64,000 bases of DNA from Proales similis (Eukaryota; Rotifera; Eurotatoria; Ploima; Proalidae), in NCBI GenBank assembly GCA_019059635.1, contig JAGVRJ010000003.1, forward strand, positions 1,488,001 to 1,552,000. The letters run 5' to 3'. The notes beneath the pieces are model-generated. The model was not told the DNA's origin and did no database searches. It saw only the letters and a program-made list of their open reading frames with translations. Below, one piece after another: positions 52,254 through 61,500 of this stretch (the stretch's first letter is position 1; every line of letters starts with the position of its first letter). The position numbers and the translations under genes were made by a program.

Positions 52254-52574
52254 TTCTGAACAAGATATGAGCTCTTGAGATATGAGCGAAACAGATGAAG
52301 GCGAAAAGCTCTTGAGAACAAGTCCGTCACGACTTGGCCACGTCACGCTTGAACGAAATCTCGATTCTTTAACATTTTATTTGTCAACACCGAGCTTGGG
52401 AATATTGGTCGCTTTTCCGATAAAGATTGTAAGAATAAAATGCGGAATGATGTCTGAAGCTGGTGCTACTGCTGCTACCGAGACGGCGTTGGAAAGCGTG
52501 TCCATTTGCCAAATAGAAGATGTAATTGAAAATAAAAAAAAGAAGGTTTAAAAATCAATATACGTTAAAACGGA
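52254..52574. other. SZT2 3' flank and MRPL22 promoter
   Basis: About 320 bases. A minus-strand AATAAA lies at 52376-52381, about 195 bases after the SZT2 stop. No convincing coding exon. Confidence 0.6.
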
Positions 52575-55500
52575 CTAGTCTTGGAAGAATATGCTCTCCC
52601 ATAGCACGTACATGAGAACATTAACAGTGAATGTGAGCGAATTGTCAATTGTTCTTGAAAGCGAGCTGCTTTTGTGCGCGTTTTGCACAAGGCCAAGTCG
52701 AAGGGTTGACTCTTGAAACTCGAGCAGCACAAACGATTTGACTGGCTCTTGACTGCTGCTGGCTGCTGCCGCTGATGATGATGATGATGATTTTGCCGAG
52801 GCATCTCTGCACTGGAACTCGTTCATCAATTTCTCAGTCAATACCAGAATACAGAAGTCTTGTTGATCGTCGCTCGTGTGGAAGTAGTGACGTCCGAATG
52901 TGAACTTCAAATAGCGTTTTATCTTTTCTCTGACGCTGTGAAGCAAGTCGAGAAACGACTCGAGCGACGGGTCCAGTTCGAGTATGTCGGTAAATGTGCA
53001 CGACTCTTTTATTTCTTTGACGTCTTGTGTCTCAATCTTGAACGACAGAACCGCGTTGGACGAAGTTTCGTCAAGCAGATTGTAGCTCACTGAATGACTC
53101 AAGTTCTCCCAGAACATGATCTGCTTGTAGCGTCTGAGCGCGTTTTTAATCAGGCATTCTATTTCGCGCAGGTCTTGGCCCAAGTCCTGTTGATCGCTGG
53201 CGTCTTTCTCTGGATCGCTGATGAACATGTAAAAACAAGTGATTCGCACGCAGAGCTGCATTGGCAGACTCGAGCTCGCCTGTTGGTTAACTTGGTCGTT
53301 CGACACAATCGACAGACGTGAGAGGTTCACGATGCTGCTGTTCTTTTTCAAATCAGTTGACATGGTTTGACTCAGTGCAGACGGTGAGCAGTGGAAATTC
53401 TCTATCTTCAGAACGAGAATTTTATTCGAGCTCGACTGATTGGGCGGACCGACCGAGTAGATTGAAACGTTGTTCTTCAAGTCGATCGGATGCAGCTTTC
53501 GGTTGCCGATTCGCGAGCCCAGTATCAAATCGAACAAGAGCCGAAATTTGTTCGATACTAGCGAGCAGTCCGGACTCTCGTCAATCAGCTTGTAGATTTT
53601 GTTATTGCTGAAGAGAGGCACGCGCGAGAAAAACTTGACAAACTCGTCCAAGAATGGAACAATAGTCTTAAGAGTTGTGAGCAGATTTCGATTGACTGCC
53701 GAGAGCTGCGAGTCGTAGACAAACGAGTGAACGTGAAAGTGACGCTTCAAAAAGGAGTAGATCTCGGCCAGAAACGAGCCGGACGCAACTCGGTAGCGGC
53801 TGGCGTAGTAGAGTCGCACGTGCAAGAAATTGTCCTCGGAGCCGAGGACAATGTAAGAAAAGCCTTCCTGTTGGATCCATTGAATCAAATGGATGCCGAG
53901 CTGTTTGGAGCTAAGCTCGTTCAGTCGAGTGAAGCCTCGCTTTTCAAAGTACTTGACATATTCGATTAGCACAGTGTCGACCATTCCGGCTTTGAATGCA
54001 CCGCTCGGCGCGTTCGAGTGTATGGCACGCTGGCTGGCGTTCTCGTACAAAATCGGCGTACAACAATAGTGCACTGGTATGAGGATTGGCTGCAAGTAGA
54101 ATCGATAGAATTCCAACCAACTCTGGCCGCCTGTTTTTGGACAGCGGGCTGACTCTGATTTCGAGCTGCCCGAGTGATTTATGGCGAGTTCGTAGACCTT
54201 ACGGGGATGACGATAGACCTGCTGTAATTCGAGAATGTTATTAGAGGCCCATGTGTTGGCAAGCTCTTGTCGTTGGCCTCTCATCGAGTTGGGCGTGTCG
54301 CTGCCAATCTCGTTCAATGCCACATTTGAATCTAGCTGAGTAGGAACGGTTGAATTGACACTGGACTGAAGTTGTAAATTAACCGAGCGAACCACCAAAT
54401 CAAAAGAGCGCACGTCGAGCGTCAACAGACCGAGGCTTTTGTATGGGCCCAAACAAAGCTGGTTGAGCGATGCTTTCTGGCTGTTCTGACGCTGAATCGA
54501 CGGAGATTTGAGTTTGCCATGGCTCTGGCTCAATGCAGCAAATGGCTGATTGAATGAGCCTTTGAGCGTCGGCTCTTGTTGGCCCGACTGCTGTGAGCTG
54601 AACACTTTCACTTTTTTCATGTCCGTTAGTATGTGCTCGCCGATCAGACCGCCCAGTTTGTACAACACGGTATTGTTGACGAGATGAAAGCGGTGCGAGA
54701 TCAAATCGATTGAATGATCGAGCATTAGCTTGAACTGATCCAGATTGGCGGTCTCTTCGCAGAACGCGTAAATCAGATTTGTCTTGTGCGTGACGTTTAT
54801 GAGCATGAACACCAGACAGCGTTTGAAATGGGGCAGCATTGACTCGAGGTGATCGCTTGTTAGGCTTTTGCTCATCAGGCCTTGGCCATTGCAATTTGAT
54901 GAACTGGACGAGGCAACAGACTGCATTGCTTGGCTAATTGCCTCGCCCGCCCTGTGCGCTCCGCTGAACGAAGGAACGCGACTGTACATGGTCAAGTGCG
55001 ACGAGACGGGACTAGTCGACTTGCCGACACTCATTGTGACCACCAAGTGGTGGCCTCGGTTTATGTTCGCTTTGATGCTGGCAAAGTCAATTTGCTTTAT
55101 GTATTGGAAGTCGGCGCCAGAGCGCAGCACGGACTCGGCCTCGCACTCGTCGTCCTCGTCGTCACCGTCTTCAACTTCTTGACTCAGCAACGACTCTTCC
55201 AAGAACACAGAATCGGCGCTTTCGTTCGAGAGCTTGCTAAATAATTTGCGACCGGGCTCGAAAGCCTTGAAGGCGAATTGATTGCACTCTACTTCGGCCT
55301 TGAATATGTCGTGAAGGCTGAACTCGACCTCCCTGATCAAATTGACTAGATTGTACTTGCTCAAGTAGTTGAGCTTCTTTCTGAACACGAACGAGCTGGA
55401 CTGAACCGAAGGCGGAGGTACTGCGCTCGACTGAGACTGAAGAGAAGCGGACGCCGACTGGTTCAGGCGAAACGAAGAGTTTAGAGAACTGGACGCATTT

Positions 55501-58500
55501 TTGGCTTGTTCTTGTCGCTTAATCAAATACAGGCCCTTCAGCCACTCAAATATGAAGCGTAAATAAGTGATCGAGTACTTTTGTGGAACACCCTTCTCGC
55601 ACTCTGCTTCTTTCTCCTCTTCTTCGCTCGCGCTGCTCGTCCAGCCCTTGAGACTGAGCTGTTCTAGGCCACTGCGAGCCACAATGTGATTTAAAACTCG
55701 GCAATGGTCGTACTTGCTGAAAGGTTCGCGTAAATATTCGATCACTTGTTGATGATCGCTCGGGTCGAACAAGTTTAGCTCCAGATTCTTGCTCGCCATT
55801 AGAGCGAGAGCCGATTCTAAATCGACACTTTGTTTGGCCAATTCGCGTCCGAGCCGCGTCTCTTGTGCGCTTGAATTCATTCGTAGGATTTGAGTGCTGG
55901 AACTAGTTGCGTGTGAGGCTTCGTTGCCCATCGATTTGTGCCGTTTTCGTTCGCATGTGCCACCGTATTGGTCCATGTCCTGGTCGTTGCTGAGCTCGAT
56001 TCGAAACACGGGAGGCTCACGATTCAAGCTGAGTTTGGTGAGGAAACTGGCCGACTCGATGCTGGTTATGTATTGACTCACAAACAACAGAAGAGCATCG
56101 TTGGTGGTCATTCGCAGCTGATCTTCAAACAATTTCAAGTCAATGTTCGCTCGAGAGTAAAAGCGAAACACAACACTCGGTCCGGCATTTTTCACTTTCT
56201 TTTCTGCACAATCTGCCTTCTTTCGCGTCTGTGAACGCGGCATATTGGACGAGAAGTCTGCAAACGAGCTGGCGTGTCCGATGCTTTTAGAGCGATTCAC
56301 TCGATAGGCGTTGAGCGTGTAGACGCTTCGTTGTGAAAAGAACGCCTCGACCAGTATGAGAGAGACGTCGTGACGGCCAATGCCCATGTTCTTCGGGTTT
56401 TGAAAGAACATGCGAGTGAGCAGTTGAGTGTAAAAGCTTTCGATCTGATGATCCATTTCGAGCGAAGAAGACCAGCGCTGATTTGCCTTTAGGGCAGTCG
56501 GTTCGGGAGTTGAGCTCGACTGAAGCTTCTCAGTAGTGTCGTCCGTTTTACGTCCAGTTTCGTTCAAGTTCACTCGACTCGAAGTTCTCGAGCCCATCTG
56601 ATGGCTCGGAGCGTCCATTGTTTTGAAACGGGCGCTCAATTTACTTTTGAACAAACTCAAAAACTGCTCGCGTAGACTGCGATTAAAATTGAGCAGGAAC
56701 GGCAACGGCAGCTCGTACTGAGTAACGTTCTTGTTTATCTGCTTCAAGAACACCAAATCCTCTTCGGTAATCTTGTCCGGATGCTTCTCGCTTGTTGTCT
56801 TGTAGGTGTTCTTTTCTATTGAGTTGCACATGCGCACAAGCACCCAATAGTCGAGGTCTGATTGAATTCGCTTGCACAATTCATGCTTCATGTTCTCATT
56901 CGGCTCTTGAAGGCCATAGACACTCAGTCGAATGTATTGGACAGTGGGCAGAGCTGTTTTCAAACTGGCCGCTGAGCTCGGCTGGCTGCCACCGCTTAGA
57001 TGCTGCAAGCGACCTTCACTCAAAGGAGTGGTTGTCGCTGACAAATTTCCTTCAACCGCGTCTACGCTGCCCTGATGGGTGACCGTTCGAGTCGAGATTG
57101 CTTTCGACTCGATGTTGGAAGCCATAGGCTGTTCTGTTGCCTTTTTAAACTCCTCTTCTAAGCGAAGCAAATAAGTTTCATTTTGACGCATTGTGTACAC
57201 GTACAATAGGCCGACTTCAGGCCCAGTCTCGTCGATTTTAAAGTTCATGAACGACTCTTGTAAGGCTTGCAAGCCCTGTGAAATGAACTGGCCCGGCTGA
57301 ATGGACGAACGTAGCATGTTGCAGTGGAGTCGATGAAGTTTAAAACGGTTCCACCAAACGCACGGCAAATTCAACTCTTTTATCTCACAGCTTGTGTTCA
57401 CACCCAGTCCACATGTGTCTCTAACTGGACTCTCATCGCACAGCTTAATGAGACTGTTCCATCGGCGATTGTCGAGCAGCTCTTTCAAGGTCAACGACAA
57501 ATACACATTGTAGACGATTTCCTCCAGCTTTTGCTTAAACTCCGAGCAAATCCGCTCAACTAGAGCCGCATGTTTGTGAAATGGCGTAGTGAAATTAAAA
57601 TAGCTGATCAATACGGCGCATTGAGTCTTGGCCTCACTGGTAACTGACACTATTTTCTTCAAGACCGGAACTCTTGATCGAGACATTGGCTCGTTCAATC
57701 GTTTTATTTGGTTTTCTAGGTTTAGGTTCGACGCTTCCTCGACTCGGTCGAGAATCTTTAAATGAACCAGTACATGGAATGTATTGCTCGCGTTTGGCTT
57801 TTCATTCAGCTCTTCGACTTGGCATTTGCACCGCATCATGTAGAGAAGGTCAAACCAGCCCATTTGACAAGAGTAGAACTCGCCTTCCAGCGTTTGAATG
57901 TACTCGTGAAACGCTTCTTTGAATTTGAAATCTTCAATGCTGAGTATGCTGGTGTCGTTTGTTATCTCATGCTTGACTTCTGTCTTTGAAAATGGTCTCG
58001 AATTGGCCGCAATCGACGAAGACTCGAATTCACTTTCAATTCTGGTGTCCACGTACCGATTCAGCACAATTTCGTACGATTCCGACCGGCAGTTCACATA
58101 GCCATTGCTCAGGCCTTTTTTGACGTGCTCGAAAAACTTGAGCAGACCGTTCTTGTTGAAGCGGCTAGATTTGCCGTTGAATATTTCGTCTCTGACGTAC
58201 CAGCGGAATTCGGCCAGTTTCGGCAAGATCAGGTAAGTGTACTCGAATTTTTTCTGAAACTTGTCAATTTTATCCAACGCGGCCGGATTAAATATGGTCG
58301 ACGTGGACGAGTGTCTGGTGATTGGCGTTTCCATCGAATAGCCAGAGTTGAGTTTGGTGCCGCTCATTTTCGAATACATTTCAAGCACGCTTGATTCGAC
58401 CAACAGACTGCTGGGTTTTGATAACGAGTAAAATGAGCCACTCTGTCCGGGCTCGGTGGTAAACACGCCTTGGCTTTGTGCCTGAGCGAATCTGGGATCG

Positions 58501-61500
58501 GATACGTTTATGTTGTTGTACGAGTACCAGTTGAATCTGAGATAGGTTTTGACCTCTTTCAGCTGGGCGCCTTGCTCGCCCGCACAGTCGTCCACAGACG
58601 TCTCCGAGGGATTTAGTTTTGAGACTATTTCTCTGAGCGAGTCCATATCTTCGGACGCGATCAAGTCAAGCATGCAGGCGAAGTTGAATTTGTTGAATTT
58701 GGTTCTGAAGATGTTGTGTCTCAGTGGCATGCTTTGAATCTGATTGTCTGACATGCCACCGTTCTCTGACTCTGCTCCAGGACTCGGACTGGTCAGACTA
58801 TCGGCAGTTAGAGTGGTTTTTCTCGACCGACGCTTTTCGTTGCGATGATCTACACTCAAAATGCAGACAAGCTCCAAATTGATAATCTCCTGCCAAAAGT
58901 CGGACGTCTCGTTGCCACCAACAGGACTAGGCGATATCTCCTTGGCTTTGAGCCGTTCTGGGGGAGTGAGTGAGCCAGGCGACGAGTTGTTGCTTGTGCG
59001 ATGTTCGTCCGATTCGAATGGACCGCCGGGCCAATGGTTGTCGATGTCCGCATTGCTAATCTTTCGTCGAAGCAAGGACCTTGAGACATATTCTCGCTGA
59101 CGTCGATCGTCTAGGTTCGTTTCAAATCTGTTCTTAACTAAGCCCTCGTCGTCTGTCACGCTGAGATCATCGTCGCTTGCCTCCTCGTCCGTGTATATCC
59201 GAGCATCTTTGCTCGCATCAAAGTCAGACGACTCGTCTGTTTCTGCGTCTTTCAGACGACTAGATCTGCGCTTTGACATTCGGCTCGCCTCTATGTCCTT
59301 GCTGTCGGCGCTCAGTATGAACAGGTCAGAAAAGCCGGGCAGTTTGGTTAAATTCTTTCCAAATATATTGAAGAATACCCGGTCGAGGTAGCCGCCTCGG
59401 TCGCTCTGTTCGGCAAGCCTGCACTTTTCCCAGCTAAAGCCGTCCGTCGCCTTGGTCTCAGAGTTCTTTTTCACAATATGCTTGCACATTGAGCGAAGAT
59501 ACTCGGTAAGATCAAAATCGATTAGCTTGATGCGTTGTGTGATTGAAAGCATTTGATTAATAGACGTCTTATTGAGCAGCATTAGCCGATCTTGGTCACT
59601 CTTCTCGTTCGACATCTGGGCGAGGTAGTGAATGACTGCGCGAATGTAGCTCTTGGCACACGCGTCTTCAACTCGATCGATAAAGTCGAGCAGCGAGTTG
59701 GACGCGTTGTGGCTCAGCGAGCTCTCGTACTTCAATATATCAGATATGCTGTAGAATCGGCTGATCGGGTTCGAGGCGGTGTTTTTCAACTCATTTCGGC
59801 TGCTCAGGTCGTCGCGAATTATGTCGGCCCCTTTGCAATTTGTGTAAAACTTGAAATCCTTCATTTCGCCGGGCAGCTCGTTCGAGTTTAGCTTTTGCCT
59901 CAGCAGTTTCTGCGAGGCGAACAACGACTTGCGTATGAGATAAGTGCTCGAATAAGACGGACTGGCCAGCGAACGCTTCACATTCTCCGGCATTGAATTG
60001 AACAAAAACAGTACGAGCGCATTGGAGTTTAGTGACTGCTTGCCTTCGGGCGCTGACGTGTGATTCTGAAGAAAGTAGGCGCCAAATAGGAGAAACTTCT
60101 TCTTCTCTGGCTCGGCCAGTCCACTGTTATTGGCTACGAATTCGGACGGCACAAAAGTGCCCGACACTTGCTTCTTTTTTTGCACTCCCTTGACCAAGTC
60201 CGACTCACTTTCCAAGTTGAATTCGAAAAAATGCTCCATTCTCCTCTCGCTCGACTCTGTCATTTCTTGATTTGGTTTACTCTCGCCAAGCGTATTCAGC
60301 TGAGCTTTGTCCTTTTGCAAATCGTTGATCAGCTGATGCAGCACTTTGTCCTGACTTTCAATTTCGCCCAATTTGACCAGCAGAGCGTTGACTATCTCAC
60401 GTCGCAGTGTGCTTGCCATGTGACCGCTATTGCCTTCGCTCTCGAGATCTGCCGGCCTGTCGATGCCGAATTTTCTTTTCAAGTTCTCAAAGAAAAGACC
60501 TTGCACTTGGCGCATTGACTCTGACTTGTAAAACTCCTCTTTTGTGTCGACCAAGTTGAACGGCACGTCTTGAAAGGCGCACACATACAACGCCGATTCG
60601 AGCAGCACACTTCTAAGACTAAATTTAAATAGAACATTCTCAAGCGATCCGTTCGGATTCGCTTCAATATTGGTCAAAAGCGGTTTCAACTGACGAATCA
60701 TTGGCGACAAATGCTGATCACTCGGCTCTTTATTCTGCTCTAAAGATTCGCTTGAGGCAGACTCGATTTGGTCAAAGTTGTCTGTTTTGCGACACCAATG
60801 CTGAGGTGAGAGTAAACTCATGTCCGGTAAGGTTTGAATGGCCGCAATAAAATTGAGATCACAGTCGTAGATGGTCTGCAAGATGGGCCGCCAGATTGAT
60901 CCCTCATTGGCAACATGTAGTTGCTCTTTTTCGATCAGCTCGTTCAAATTGGCGAATGGCCTCTTGGGACTAAGAAATAGAGCAAAGCTCGACTGAAGAG
61001 TGCTGAAGCATTTTAAATCAATCAAATAAATCAAGTTGCATATTTCGATCGGATTTAGACCGTCCATGTAATCGCATTCAGTTTTGCGCCTCTGACGTTC
61101 AAGGCAGCAGTTTGCGTCGATTTTCTGAATGTAAATTTCAGTCTTGAACCAAAAACTCTCCTCGTCCGAATCGCGTTTAGAAGCCCTGTGCTCATGGGCG
61201 CTGTTCAAATAGCCGAAAAAATCACTGCTTGAGAACTTGTCGCGTAAATTCATGAGGGCTTGACTTGAATCGAACAATGCCTCGTCAATGTCGCCTGCCT
61301 GCTCGTAATCCCGCCTTGCTTGGCCAGCTGGCACGCCGAAATCAATGTGGTAGATAACTGTGACCATCTCCGGCTGATTTCTGCCGTCTTGTGAAATGCT
61401 TTTCATTTGAAGAGTAAATAGGCCACTTCTCTGGTTGGCAAACACACAGCTGAATCCTTCTTTGAGCCTCTTGCGCACAAAACAGTCGATAATCATTTCC

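Noticed and set aside
52282-52551. Plus-strand frame of 89 codons between MRPL22 and SZT2.
   Set aside because: It overlaps the MRPL22 upstream region antisense, has no family features, and ends in a Lys run from an A-rich stretch.
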